Below the pieces are notes generated by a model, which searched no databases, was not told the origin of the DNA, and was given only the letters and a program-made list of their open reading frames with translations. From the NCBI RefSeq assembly GCF_011752995.1, contig NZ_VWWL01000002.1, positions 124,001 to 188,000 of the forward strand: a stretch of 64,000 bases of DNA, given 5' to 3'. The position numbers were made by a program, and so were the translations under genes. The stretch comes from Burkholderia sp. Ax-1724 (GTDB lineage Bacteria; Pseudomonadota; Gammaproteobacteria; Burkholderiales; Burkholderiaceae). Positions 1 through 8,745 of the stretch are shown piece by piece. The stretch's first letter is position 1; each line of letters starts with the position of its first letter.

Positions 1-709
1 GAAATTGCGCGGTCTCGAATGCGTCGAACAGCACGAGCGTGGCGCCGCAATAGAGAAACGGCTGCATGAGCATGCCCGACGCGTGCGTGATCGGCCCGAC
101 GAGCGCGAGCCGGTCACCGGGGCGCGGCTGCGTGTCCATGCCAATCAGCAGCTTGCGCAGCGACGCCATGCGGTTGCCGTAGCTTTGCATCGCGGCCTTG
201 ATCTTGCCGGTCGAACCCGACGAGAAATGCAGCACGGCGAGATCGTTCGCGTGACTGGCGAAATCGGGCGCGTGCGAGGCGGCCCGGCCCAACAGCGCTT
301 CGTAATCGACATAGCCTTCGGCGCCGCCGATGGCGATGAACGTCTCGACGCTCGCAAAGCCCAGTGTGGCGCGCGTATAGCCCGTATAACCGCGGCCCGC
401 GATCAGCACGCGCGGCGTGCAGTTTTCCACCACGTCCGACGCTTCGGCCGTCGTAAAGCGCGGATTGAGCGCCGCTTTCACGAGACCCGTCTTGTACAGC
501 GCGCTTTCGATCTCGACCAGTTCCGTGCAGTTGCGCGACTGCACCGCCACGCGGTCGCCGCGTCGCAGACCAAGGGCGATAAGCGCGTGCGCAAGCTGGT
601 TCGAGCGCGCCTCGAGTTGCCGGTAAGTGAGCGGGCGGTCGCGATGGATCACGGCGGGCACGTCACCCCAGAAGGCCGCCGCGCGCCGCAGAAAATACGG
701 AAAGCTCAT
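1..709 (-). CDS. Acyl-CoA synthetase / AMP-binding ligase, 3' part cut by window edge
   Basis: Reading the minus strand from the ATG at 709 gives an open frame that runs off the window without a stop. It starts MSFPYFLRRAAAFWGD and continues with typical class I adenylate-forming enzyme sequence. The phosphate-binding A3 motif is clear as FSSGSTGKIKAAMQ at about residues 163-176, preceded by LTYRQLEARSNQLA and followed by GPITHASGM. Such enzymes activate a carboxylic acid as acyl-AMP and transfer it to CoA. About 236 of an expected 500-550 residues are present, so the C-terminal hinge and lysine are outside the window and the substrate cannot be told. It is divergent from the LysR gene at 803, which probably regulates it. 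Confidence 0.85.
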   Translation of the reverse strand, partial: MSFPYFLRRAAAFWGDVPAVIHRDRPLTYRQLEARSNQLAHALIALGLRRGDRVAVQSRNCTELVEIESALYKTGLVKAALNPRFTTAEASDVVENCTPRVLIAGRGYTGYTRATLGFASVETFIAIGGAEGYVDYEALLGRAASHAPDFASHANDLAVLHFSSGSTGKIKAAMQSYGNRMASLRKLLIGMDTQPRPGDRLALVGPITHASGMLMQPFLYCGATLVLFDAFETAQF

Positions 710-752
710 TCAGGTCTCCAATGAATGTCGAGCCAGTGTGTAAGATATCGCT

Positions 753-765
753 CATTCCCGCAATG
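753..765. promoter_or_regulatory. Candidate LysR-type operator between divergent genes
   Basis: CATTCCCGCAATG is a short dyad (CATT-N5-AATG, fitting the T-N11-A layout) in the 93-bp gap between the ligase gene (minus) and the LysR gene (plus). Position and form fit a LysR binding site. Assignment is by pattern only. Confidence 0.4.
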
Positions 766-802
766 AAGCGGTGGCTATAAACCCATAACCAAGGGGAATG
801 GC

Positions 803-1720
803 ATGGAGACACGCGATCTGGACTATCTACTGGAAGTCCGTCGCTGCGGCAGCATCGGCAAGGCCGCGGAAGCACTCGGCATGAGTCAGCCCGCGCTGAC
901 CAAAGCGATCAAGCGCATCGAGAATGAAGTGGGCCAGGCGGTGTTTCATCGCGGCCCGAACGGCGTCGCGCTCACGCCTGGCGGCGCGGTGTTCGTCGAG
1001 CGCGCGCAGCGTATCGCGCTCGAATACGAAGACGCGCTCAAGGAACTGCGCGCGATCCAGACCGGCGAGCAAGGCATTCTGCGCGTGGGCTATTCGCCCA
1101 CGGTGCCCGACTCGATCGTGCTGCGCGCCTGCCGGCAGTTGATGAACGAGCGCCCGGCCGCGCGGCTGCGTCTGCGGCGGCGGCTCGCGAACGACCTGTT
1201 CACGCTGATGAAGGCCGGCGAACTGGACATGGCCGTCGCGCCCGAGCCGCCGGACATGAGCAAGGAGTTCGACACGCTGCCGCTCTTTCGCGATCGTCTG
1301 CATGTGATGGCCGACGAATCGCACCCGCTGCACCGCAAGACGCGGCTCAGGCTGCACGATCTGGCGAATGAGGAATGGTTGCTGCCGGGCATGAACATCC
1401 CGCTGCGCCGCCAGGTGAACGACGCTTTTCGCCACCAGGGATTGCCTGAACCGGCGTTGCGGGTCGAAACGGACTTCGCGATTCCCGCGCTGCTCGAACT
1501 GGTGCGCGGCTCGCGCATGCTCTGCATCGCGGGCAATGCGACGGCCAACTCGCAGAGCGGAATCTTGCCTCTGAATGTCGACGAGACCGAGTTGAATCTC
1601 GCGCGCAACGTCGGCGCGGTGTTACGCACGGGCGGCTATGTCTCGCCGCTCGCGCAGCGGCTCGTGGAGTTGCTGCAACGCGCGCGGCCGCACGCGGGCC
1701 GGCTTGTGCCGATGGAGTGA
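803..1720 (+). CDS. LysR-family transcriptional regulator
   Basis: This is a 305-residue protein of usual LysR length. Residues 4-62 form the winged helix-turn-helix (LDYLLEVRRCGSIGKAAEAL, then MSQPALTKAIKRIE), followed by a linker helix and a periplasmic-binding-like effector domain from about residue 92 (GILRVGYSPTVPDS). A purine-rich ribosome site (AAGGGGA) lies just before ATG 803. It is divergent from the acyl-CoA synthetase-like gene with a 93-bp shared gap, the usual arrangement for a LysR protein controlling its neighbour. The effector molecule cannot be predicted. Confidence 0.92.
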   Translation: METRDLDYLLEVRRCGSIGKAAEALGMSQPALTKAIKRIENEVGQAVFHRGPNGVALTPGGAVFVERAQRIALEYEDALKELRAIQTGEQGILRVGYSPTVPDSIVLRACRQLMNERPAARLRLRRRLANDLFTLMKAGELDMAVAPEPPDMSKEFDTLPLFRDRLHVMADESHPLHRKTRLRLHDLANEEWLLPGMNIPLRRQVNDAFRHQGLPEPALRVETDFAIPALLELVRGSRMLCIAGNATANSQSGILPLNVDETELNLARNVGAVLRTGGYVSPLAQRLVELLQRARPHAGRLVPME

Positions 1721-1835
1721 GGTTGCGCGGTCGATTGCAAGCGGATATGCGATGGCAATGCGATCGGAAAACTAGCGGTGGTCTCGTGAACTGATTGAAC
1801 AGGCTGAACTGACCGGGTTGGCTGCAATACCCCCG

Positions 1836-3242
1836 TTATTCGCTACCCGCCCCCGGTGGCCGTGGAAGTACCAGAACCACCGAGAATCCACCAGACGGGG
1901 GCAACGCGAAATGCACGCTTCCCCCGTGAGCCTTCATCACCTCGTCGACGATCGCCAGCCCAAGCCCGGAACCCGCGCGCGTTCCCTGCCCCGTTTCGCC
2001 GAGCCGCGAAAACGGGCGCAGCGCGGCATCCCAGTTTTCCGGCGCAATGCCCGGCCCGTTATCGGTAACGGTGACGTGGAGCGTGTCACCCTGAGCGCTT
2101 ATCGATACGTCGATGGTATCGGCCTTCCCGTGGAGCAAGGCATTGTGCAGCACGTTGGAGATCGCTTCCTGCAGACTGATCGCGTCCGCGGACAGCCAGA
2201 TCTGCTTGCAGCCGCTCTCGAACGACACTCTCACATCGCGCTCGCCGGCCAGAGGAATGGAGCGCCCCAGTACCTCCTTGACGAGACTCACGAGTTCCAC
2301 GGGCTGAAAGGGAATGACTTCGTTGCGATGAATCACCATCGCGTGATTGAGCAATTGGCCCGTGAGCCGGCCGACATCCGAGCTGGTCTTGCGCAATGCC
2401 GCGAGGCGCGCGGCAACCTGCGCGGGATTCGTTTCGCTGTCGAGCAGTTCGATCTGCGCGTCGAGTCGAGCCAGCGGCGTACGCATCTGGTGCGCCGCGT
2501 CGGCGATAAACCGCTGCATGGCGGTAATCCGCTCCGCCAGGCGCGCGATCAGCCCGTTGATCGCGCCGATGATCGCCTGCATCTCGCTCGGCGTTTCGAC
2601 CGCGACGGGACGCAGGTCGGCCGGGTCCCGCGCGGCGATGATGCTCTCGATCTGCGCGAGGGGCCGCAAACCGCGCCGTATAGCAAGCGCGCTCGCCACG
2701 ATGGCGAGCGCGCTCATCAGCAGGATCAGTGTCCAGACCTTGAAGCTCATTTCGTTCGTCAGTTGCTGACGCGCGTTGGTTGTCTGCGCGACGGTGACCG
2801 ATGCCCAGCCCGGCGTCCGTTCTTCCGGCATATAGCGGGCTATCGTCGCGATGCGAACAGGCTTGTTCTGGTATGAGCCGTTCGCGAATACCGGACCCTG
2901 CTTCGCCGCCGCGAGATTCGCCGCGCTGTCGAGGTCCGGGTAACCGGCGACCACCATGCCGCGCGAATCGATCACCTTGTAGTACACGCTGTCGTAGCGG
3001 GACAGCGTGGACAGTGCCGCGACCGGCGGGCTCAGCGCAAGGACGCCGCCCTGAACGTAAAGGTTCTCGGCAACCTGAATCGTCGCGCCGGCGAGCAGTT
3101 GATCGTAGGCGCGCTCGGCCGCGACGCCCGCATAAAACCGGGCGATGATGGCGAGGGCCGCCGCGCCCGTCGCCACGACCAGTGCGATGAAGAGCAACGT
3201 GCGGCCGAACAGGGTCCCGGCAAACCGGTCAAAGCGTCGCAA
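1836..3242 (-). CDS. TctE-like sensor histidine kinase
   Basis: This membrane sensor kinase has an N-terminal membrane segment (TLLFIALVVATGAAALAII), a periplasmic domain of the TctE/2CSK_N kind (about residues 45-155), a second membrane helix (VWTLILLMSALAIVASALAI), a HAMP-like linker, the phospho-acceptor motif AAHQMRTPLA and an ATPase domain with N box (EAISNVLHNALLHG), DNGPGIAP and GSGLGLAIV. The best start is TTG at 3242, which overlaps the response-regulator stop by 14 bases and gives about 468 residues. An upstream start at 3308 would lie inside the regulator gene. The family senses tri- or dicarboxylates and usually controls a Tct transporter; here the neighbours are a binding protein and an MFS carrier. 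Confidence 0.9.
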   Translation of the reverse strand: MRRFDRFAGTLFGRTLLFIALVVATGAAALAIIARFYAGVAAERAYDQLLAGATIQVAENLYVQGGVLALSPPVAALSTLSRYDSVYYKVIDSRGMVVAGYPDLDSAANLAAAKQGPVFANGSYQNKPVRIATIARYMPEERTPGWASVTVAQTTNARQQLTNEMSFKVWTLILLMSALAIVASALAIRRGLRPLAQIESIIAARDPADLRPVAVETPSEMQAIIGAINGLIARLAERITAMQRFIADAAHQMRTPLARLDAQIELLDSETNPAQVAARLAALRKTSSDVGRLTGQLLNHAMVIHRNEVIPFQPVELVSLVKEVLGRSIPLAGERDVRVSFESGCKQIWLSADAISLQEAISNVLHNALLHGKADTIDVSISAQGDTLHVTVTDNGPGIAPENWDAALRPFSRLGETGQGTRAGSGLGLAIVDEVMKAHGGSVHFALPPSGGFSVVLVLPRPPGAGSE

Positions 3243-3894
3243 TTTGATATCCCACGCCGCGTACGGTGCGAATCTCGACGCCCGCGCCCTGGAGCTTCTT
3301 GCGCACACGGGTCACGTACTGCTCCACGGCGTTCGCACTCGGCTCCTTATCGAAGTTGAACAGCAGCGTCAGCAACTCTTCCTTGGAAAACACGCGTTGA
3401 GGACGGCTCGCGAGAATCTCGAGCAGTGCGAATTCCTGGCGCGACAAAGGGAACGGCTTTCTGTCGCACTCGGCCAGCCGGTTGGTGCGGTCGATCACGA
3501 GACTGCCGAGCCTGATGAGGTCATGCGCCTGGCCGCTACCGCGACGCAGCAGTGCCTGGACACGCGCTTCGAATTCGCGGTAGTCGAATGGCTTGACGAG
3601 GTAGTCGTCGGCCCCGAGTGCCAAACCGCTCACGCGATCGTCGATTGCCGACCTCGCGGTCAGAAGCAGCAGCGGCGTTGTATTGCCGGCCGCGCGCAGG
3701 TTGCGCAGAATCGCGAAGCCGTCGAGCGTCGGCAGCATGACGTCCAGCACGACGAGGTCGAAGGTCTCGACAGCGAGCAGGTTATTTGCGACGCCCCCGT
3801 CCATCTCAAGGTCGACCGCGTGACCCAGCCGGCTTAGCCGGCCCCGGATTGCAGCACCGATCTCCGCATCGTCTTCGACGACAAGAATGCGCAT
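3229..3894 (-). CDS. OmpR/TctD-like response regulator
   Basis: This 221-residue regulator has a receiver domain at residues 1-115 (MRILVVEDDAEIGAAI, phospho-acceptor in DLVVLDVMLP, conserved Lys in DDYLVKPFDYREF) and a winged-helix DNA-binding domain at about 125-221 (LSRQEFALLEILA, ending VRGVGYQIATL). It is upstream of, and overlaps, the sensor kinase, so both are translated from one message and form a cognate pair. It is divergent from the binding-protein gene at 4137, whose promoter it probably controls across the 242-bp gap. Confidence 0.93.
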   Translation of the reverse strand: MRILVVEDDAEIGAAIRGRLSRLGHAVDLEMDGGVANNLLAVETFDLVVLDVMLPTLDGFAILRNLRAAGNTTPLLLLTARSAIDDRVSGLALGADDYLVKPFDYREFEARVQALLRRGSGQAHDLIRLGSLVIDRTNRLAECDRKPFPLSRQEFALLEILASRPQRVFSKEELLTLLFNFDKEPSANAVEQYVTRVRKKLQGAGVEIRTVRGVGYQIATL

Positions 3895-4136
3895 GTTGTC
3901 TTTCCGGCGCTTAGGTTCAGATTCCGGTTTTCCCGTGATTCATGGCAATTTTTCGAGCGCGGCGCCGGTATTCGACGATGACCGCACTGCCCCTTCCATG
4001 ACGCGAAGACTCATATTGACGCCTTCGGCCCCGTGTCGGATCACGGGTTTTCCCCAAGGCTCGATGTCAGCATTTTCTCAGATTCAGCCGATAACCTGTA
4101 CTGACCAGATAAGAATCCGATGGAGGAGACAGTTCG

Positions 4137-5150
4137 ATGAAGCCGTCGTTGCGACGCCGTGCGCTCATCGCCGGGGGGCTTGCCGCGTCGATTGCGCCAG
4201 CGCTCGCTTTTGCGCGTCCCCGCACGGTTCGCATCTCGAAGGGTTACGGCCTGCTTTATCTGCCGCTCCTGGTGATGGAGAAGCAACGCCTTTTCGAGCG
4301 GAATGCCGCACGCCACGGTCAGCAGGCCGTCAACGTCGAATGGGTGCTGCTCGACGGCGGGAACTCGGTCGACGACGCGATGATGGCCGGCACGCTGGAC
4401 TTCGCGAGCGCCGGTGCACCCGGCTTCATCGAGTTGTGGGCCCGCGCACGCGGCATACCGAATGTGGAAGTGATCGGCATATCTGGGCTATCGACAACCG
4501 CGTTGTCGCTCAACACGAACCGGCAACAGATCGTCTCATTGGGCGACTTCACCCAGGCTGACCGGATCGCCGTGCCGGGAATTCGCACGTCGCTGTCCGC
4601 AGTCGTGTTGCAGATGCTGGCGGCCAGGTTGCTCGGGGCGCAGCACTTCGCCCGGCTCGATTCCATCACCGTGAACCTGCCTCATCCCGAGGCCATGCAT
4701 GCGCTGTTGCAACACGAACAGGGCATTACCGCGCACTTCACGTCGCCGCCGTTTTCGACGCTCGAACTGCGTCAGCCCGGTATTCACCAGGTCGCGGACT
4801 CGGTCGATGTGCTGGGGCCGCTGACGCTGGACGTCGTATTTTCGCCGAAGCGCCTGGTGGACGACGAACCCGCGATGGTATCGGCCTTCCTCGACGCACT
4901 GGCCGAGGCGAACCGGCTCATCCGTCAGGACCCCGGCGCTGCCGCCGCGATCTACGTCGCGGCATCGGGCCTGAAGGTGTCGAAGGAAGATGTCGTGCAA
5001 ATGCTCGGTACGCCGCACACGCGCTTCTCGCTACAGCCGGATCAATTGATGGATTACGTCCAATTCCTGTCGATGGCGGGCACGATCAAGAACAAGCCTC
5101 GCGCGTGGCAGGACATGTTCGTCGCGGAGCTCGGCCAATACCCGGCCTAG
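4137..5150 (+). CDS. Periplasmic substrate-binding protein, NMT1/SsuA-like (orphan)
   Basis: The 337-residue product has an arginine-rich signal peptide (LRRRALIAGGLAASIAPALA) that resembles a twin-arginine leader, followed by a nitrate/sulfonate/taurine-type binding fold (VRISKGYGLLYLPLLVMEKQ, GNSVDDAMMAGTLDFASAG). A GGAGGA ribosome site lies just before the ATG. Binding proteins of this type normally deliver ligand to an ABC permease and ATPase, but none is encoded nearby. The neighbours are a divergent TctDE-like two-component system and a downstream MFS carrier. It may deliver ligand to the sensor or to a distant ABC transporter. The ligand is unknown. Confidence 0.85.
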   Translation: MKPSLRRRALIAGGLAASIAPALAFARPRTVRISKGYGLLYLPLLVMEKQRLFERNAARHGQQAVNVEWVLLDGGNSVDDAMMAGTLDFASAGAPGFIELWARARGIPNVEVIGISGLSTTALSLNTNRQQIVSLGDFTQADRIAVPGIRTSLSAVVLQMLAARLLGAQHFARLDSITVNLPHPEAMHALLQHEQGITAHFTSPPFSTLELRQPGIHQVADSVDVLGPLTLDVVFSPKRLVDDEPAMVSAFLDALAEANRLIRQDPGAAAAIYVAASGLKVSKEDVVQMLGTPHTRFSLQPDQLMDYVQFLSMAGTIKNKPRAWQDMFVAELGQYPA

Positions 5151-5267
5151 CGCCCCGGCTGGCGGAGAGTCATTCGATTGCTTGTCCGCGATTTTTCGTC
5201 GATACGCGCGACATCCTTTAAGGATGCCGTATCAGTTCATCAACATGAATATCTGGAGGAATACGCG

Positions 5268-6581
5268 ATGAACGCCAATCCGGTCACAGAACAGCGCAAT
5301 ACGGAGGAACAGCAGGTCATGGCAAAGATGTCCCGACATCTTCTGCCGATCCTCGTCGTCATGTTTCTGATTTCATTTATCGACAGACAGAACGTCGGGT
5401 TCGCGAAGCTGCAGATGGTTCATAGCCTCGGCATGACCGAAGCCGCATTCGGCCTCGCCTCTTCGCTGTTTTTTATCGGCTACCTGATTTTCGAAGTACC
5501 GAGCACGCTGGCGCTGCATCGTTACGGCGCCCGTATCTGGCTTGCCCGCATCATGCTGACGTGGGGCCTCATTACCGTGTTGATGGGCTTCACCACGTCC
5601 GTGCCGGTTTTTTACGGCCTGCGCTTCGTGCTCGGCATCGCCGAGGCGGGCTTCTATCCCGGCGTCATTTATTACCTGACGCTCTGGTTTCCGCAAAGCT
5701 ACCGTGCCCGCGTTCTCGGTGTCTTCACGCTCGGCAGCGCGCTTGCGAACATGCTCGGCTCGCTCGTGGGCGGCCTGCTTCTGAGCCTCGACGGTGCCGC
5801 CGGCCTCGCGGGCTGGCAATGGGTATTCATCGCGACCGGGTTGCCTGCCGTGCTCGTCGGGGTTCTCGTGTTTCGCATCCTGCCCGCGTCGTATCGCGAA
5901 GCGCGCTTCCTGAACGAGCGGGAAAAGCAGGTAGTCGCCGCGGCACTCGAGCGCGAAAAGCCCGCGAACGCCGTGCACTCGCAACCGTGGAAGGCACTGC
6001 TGGACCCGCGCGTCATGCTGTTCGCCGGTACGTACATGCTGATGTCGACGTCCCTGTATGGCGTGACCTACTGGCTGCCGACAATCGTGAAATCGTTCGG
6101 CGTGTCGAACACCACGAACGGTCTTCTGAGCATGCTGCCGTGGGCGCTCGCGGTCCTGTTGCTGCTGTATCTGCCGAAGCGGCTGCGTCATGGCAAAAGT
6201 ATCCTGCGCACGATCGCAATCGTCGCCGCACTCGGCTCGCTCGGTTTTCTTCTCAGCCTGCTGCTGCCCACTACACCGTTGCGCTTTATTGCGCTGGTTC
6301 TTGGCGGTGCGTGCATTCCGCTGCTTTACCCGTGCTTCTGGTCGATGCCGCCGCGCTATTTCACGGGTGCCCGCGCAGCCGCGAGCGTCGCGGCAATCAA
6401 TTCGATCGGCAATCTGGGCGGCTTCTTCAGCCAGAACCTCATGCCGCTCGCCGGCAAGCTCACGGGAACAGCGTTCGGTCCGATGATCGTGCCTATCGCC
6501 TGTCTCGCGCTGCTGGGGCTCGGCGCCATCGTGGCCTGGATGCGCGCGGGTGAAGAGCAACTGGCCGTTGCAAGAGCCTGA
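5268..6581 (+). CDS. MFS transporter, anion:cation symporter (ACS) family
   Basis: About 437 residues with 12 predicted membrane helices and the ACS-family sequence FIDRQNVGFAK near the N-terminus, followed by LGIAEAGFYPGVIYYLTLWFP. ATG 5268 was chosen because TGGAGGA lies 8 bases upstream and the product then begins with a short hydrophilic tail (MNANPVTEQRN). An open frame extends back to 5178 but has no such site. ACS carriers import organic acids such as tartrate, glucarate or phthalate with protons. It lies 117 bp after the binding-protein gene and is probably co-regulated by the TctDE-like pair. Confidence 0.9.
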   Translation: MNANPVTEQRNTEEQQVMAKMSRHLLPILVVMFLISFIDRQNVGFAKLQMVHSLGMTEAAFGLASSLFFIGYLIFEVPSTLALHRYGARIWLARIMLTWGLITVLMGFTTSVPVFYGLRFVLGIAEAGFYPGVIYYLTLWFPQSYRARVLGVFTLGSALANMLGSLVGGLLLSLDGAAGLAGWQWVFIATGLPAVLVGVLVFRILPASYREARFLNEREKQVVAAALEREKPANAVHSQPWKALLDPRVMLFAGTYMLMSTSLYGVTYWLPTIVKSFGVSNTTNGLLSMLPWALAVLLLLYLPKRLRHGKSILRTIAIVAALGSLGFLLSLLLPTTPLRFIALVLGGACIPLLYPCFWSMPPRYFTGARAAASVAAINSIGNLGGFFSQNLMPLAGKLTGTAFGPMIVPIACLALLGLGAIVAWMRAGEEQLAVARA

Positions 6582-7682
6582 ACGAGGTTCGATGTCGAAC
6601 CACGAAGCCGATACGAGCGACGACGTTGTGTCGCCTGCCATGCCGCCTCGATTTGCACGCTCGGTCCGGATACGGTGAGCGCATGCGAATCGAGGCACAA
6701 TGATCGAACCCACGGGCGCCTGTGTTCCTGGTGTGACCCAGGCGTGCCCCAGGTGTGAAGGTGCGCACCACTCGCCAGCGTACGGTCGGAAAATCGCCCG
6801 ACACAGTGCTGCGCACATAGCAGCCGGCGTAACGTCCGGCCGCCCGTGGCCGCTTATTCTCCCCTTCTCTCCACGCCCTGCTCTGCGCGCACGATGACGC
6901 ACGCGGCGAGTCCCGTCGCTCATACCACTCGGCATCCGACGTTCACAAACGATGGTGTGCTTACTGACTGAGTGGCGCGATGAAATCCGTCCTGTGGCAG
7001 CGCATCCATATCGTCCCATGAACCGAACGTCGAGGATCGTTCTCGCGAAAGAACTTCGACAAGTTTCGGCATGCCTGGAAACATTTCAAACAGTAACCCG
7101 TAAGCATCAGGCCGATGCACCGCACCGGCCGGTGCACGTCTCGAATCTACCCTGCATAACCAAATCCCCAGCCGACGTGCCATCACATCGATCTCTTGAC
7201 TGTCTCTTTATTCTGACTATGATTCACGCACTCGCATCGTGTTAAACAAGTTCAATCGAATACTTGATGCGCATGCGAGGCCGACATACGGGGGATCACT
7301 TTGACCACAGACCAGCGCAACGCAATCCACTCCCTATAGTCAGGATGGCAGATCAACTTGCCATTTCCTTACCGGATTTTTTTGACCGGCTGATGACAGC
7401 TCGCGCGTAGCCGATCCGGCGTTTGCCGATCGACGCACGACAGAACGATTCGACTGGATTTATCTGCACATAACCGTTGCGCCAATGGCTAGCCAGGCCG
7501 TCGGCTGGCTGTACGCACCTCTATGCAATAGACAGATTTTTCCCTGAACAGTGGGAGAAAGGCGTAGTAGACGTAGCTCGATCAGCATGGATTTTCGAAT
7601 GGGTCATTTACTTCGCATACCTTATGGAATGAAAGCATGGCCCGAGTTCCATTCAGCGCAAGACTCTTTGGAGAAGAGAATC
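6582..7682. other. 1.1-kb region without a convincing gene
   Basis: No open frame here has coding-like composition or recognisable similarity. A minus-strand frame at 6920-7186 (88 codons) is the longest plausible one but has no clear ribosome site. The second half (from about 7190) is AT-richer and holds a good sigma-70 promoter at 7198-7225 pointing at the gene at 7683. The region separates the transporter block from the polyketide synthase operon and may hold its regulatory leader. Confidence 0.5.
7198..7225 (+). promoter_or_regulatory. Sigma-70-type promoter upstream of the PKS operon
   Basis: TTGACT (7198-7203), a 16-base spacer and TATGAT (7220-7225) closely match the -35/-10 consensus. 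The site sits in AT-rich DNA 458 bases before the first gene of the polyketide synthase operon, which would give a long untranslated leader. Nothing else on the plus strand between 7226 and 7682 looks coding. Confidence 0.5.
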
Positions 7683-8537
7683 ATGACGGACAAAGTCTTA
7701 TCGTGGTTGACCCTGCACGACCCGGTATTGTTCACGGGCCCGAATGGCATTCATACGCCTGAAGTCAAGGACACGCTGCGCATGGTCGCAGCGGCAAATG
7801 GCTCCACCGAAAAGGCGCCGTCACAAGCGACGCTGACGGGTGCGGGCGCATCGGCCGCCATCGCCACGGACAAACAGGCGCAAGCGCTTCTCAAGGCGAA
7901 GGGTCCGAGCGATCCCGGCTTCCTCGACCTATGGAACCAGGACCTCGTCGGCGGCGCAATGACGCTCTCGGAAATGGCGCGCAACGCGGCCGGCTATCAG
8001 CCGCAAACGCTGACCAACGACTCGGCATCGGCCGCCGCCTATCAGGAATATCTGCGCCGGATCGGCAGCTGCCCGCTGTTCGTGCTGAAAATGTCGGACC
8101 GGCTGACCATCACGAAGCAGACCTCGGACTGGAACACACTGATCGACGCGATCGCCGACACGTTCACAGGCATCGCCAACGAAGACAAGAACTCGATCGT
8201 GTCCGGCCTCAAGCAGTTGGCGCAGGCTGCTTCGAGCACGATGGAAACGACCGAGACCGAAAACGTGTTCGTGCAGAACGCGATGAACGTCGACGGCGTC
8301 ATCAGCTTCTACCTGTACAACAGTACCGTCAGCTTCTACGAGAAAAAAGGTAAGGGCTACGACACGAAGCAGAGTTCCTACGACGTGACACGCCTGCGCC
8401 TCGAGTTCCAGAGCAAGCTGTGGCCGCAATATGCAGCAGCGGTTGCAGCCAAGTACACGTCGAGCATCGACGATTGGCTCAACAGCAACGCGACCAGCAC
8501 GGCCGGCACGCAGCCGATCCCGGCGCTCAACGGCTAA
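7683..8537 (+). CDS. Unknown protein, PKS-operon partner 1 (paralogue of 8746-9645)
   Basis: This 284-residue soluble protein belongs to no family I can name. ATG 7683 was chosen because GAAGAG lies just upstream; an in-frame start at 7551 has no support. There is no signal peptide or membrane helix. It is clearly paralogous to the protein at 8746-9645: SDWNTLIDAIADTFTGIA matches GDWNSVINQIVGYYVGIA, LAQAASST is identical, and TENVFVQNAMN matches TQNLFTQNTLN. Its only cysteine is Cys130 in the motif CPLF, which is conserved in the paralogue. The size and single conserved cysteine recall the acylated insect virulence factor Evf, but that similarity is a guess. It lies upstream of the polyketide synthase on the same strand. 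Confidence 0.75.
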   Translation: MTDKVLSWLTLHDPVLFTGPNGIHTPEVKDTLRMVAAANGSTEKAPSQATLTGAGASAAIATDKQAQALLKAKGPSDPGFLDLWNQDLVGGAMTLSEMARNAAGYQPQTLTNDSASAAAYQEYLRRIGSCPLFVLKMSDRLTITKQTSDWNTLIDAIADTFTGIANEDKNSIVSGLKQLAQAASSTMETTETENVFVQNAMNVDGVISFYLYNSTVSFYEKKGKGYDTKQSSYDVTRLRLEFQSKLWPQYAAAVAAKYTSSIDDWLNSNATSTAGTQPIPALNG

Positions 8538-8553
8538 CCGCGCGGGTCGAGCT

Positions 8554-8597
8554 GGCCGGATGAGTGCCTGACAGCAGCCGTTTTGCTTCATCCGGCC
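8554..8597 (+). other. Stem-loop between the two paralogous genes
   Basis: GGCCGGATGA (8554-8563) pairs perfectly with TCATCCGGCC (8588-8597) around a 24-base loop. It lies 17 bases after the first gene's stop. There is no clean T-run after the stem, so partial termination or message processing between the two genes is more likely than full termination. Confidence 0.4.
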
Positions 8598-8745
8598 GGA
8601 TTGCATCAAGGCGCGCGGCAGCGCGCGTACGTGAGGTTCCGTTCAGTTTCATGACGGAATCTCGCGCATTGCCCTGCCGCGCCAGCGCGATCCTCATCGA
8701 ATGTTCGCGCTGTTTTCCACGCCCTCGTCGTGAAGGTGAAAACTG

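Noticed and set aside
5373..7019. 548-codon minus-strand open frame opposite the MFS gene
   Set aside because: Composition is rich in Arg, His, Gln and Glu, as antisense frames of GC-rich genes are, and it lies opposite a clear membrane transporter gene.
6920..7186. 88-codon minus-strand frame in the gap before the PKS operon
   Set aside because: No ribosome site, no recognisable family and no sign of an operon; could be real but is not supported.
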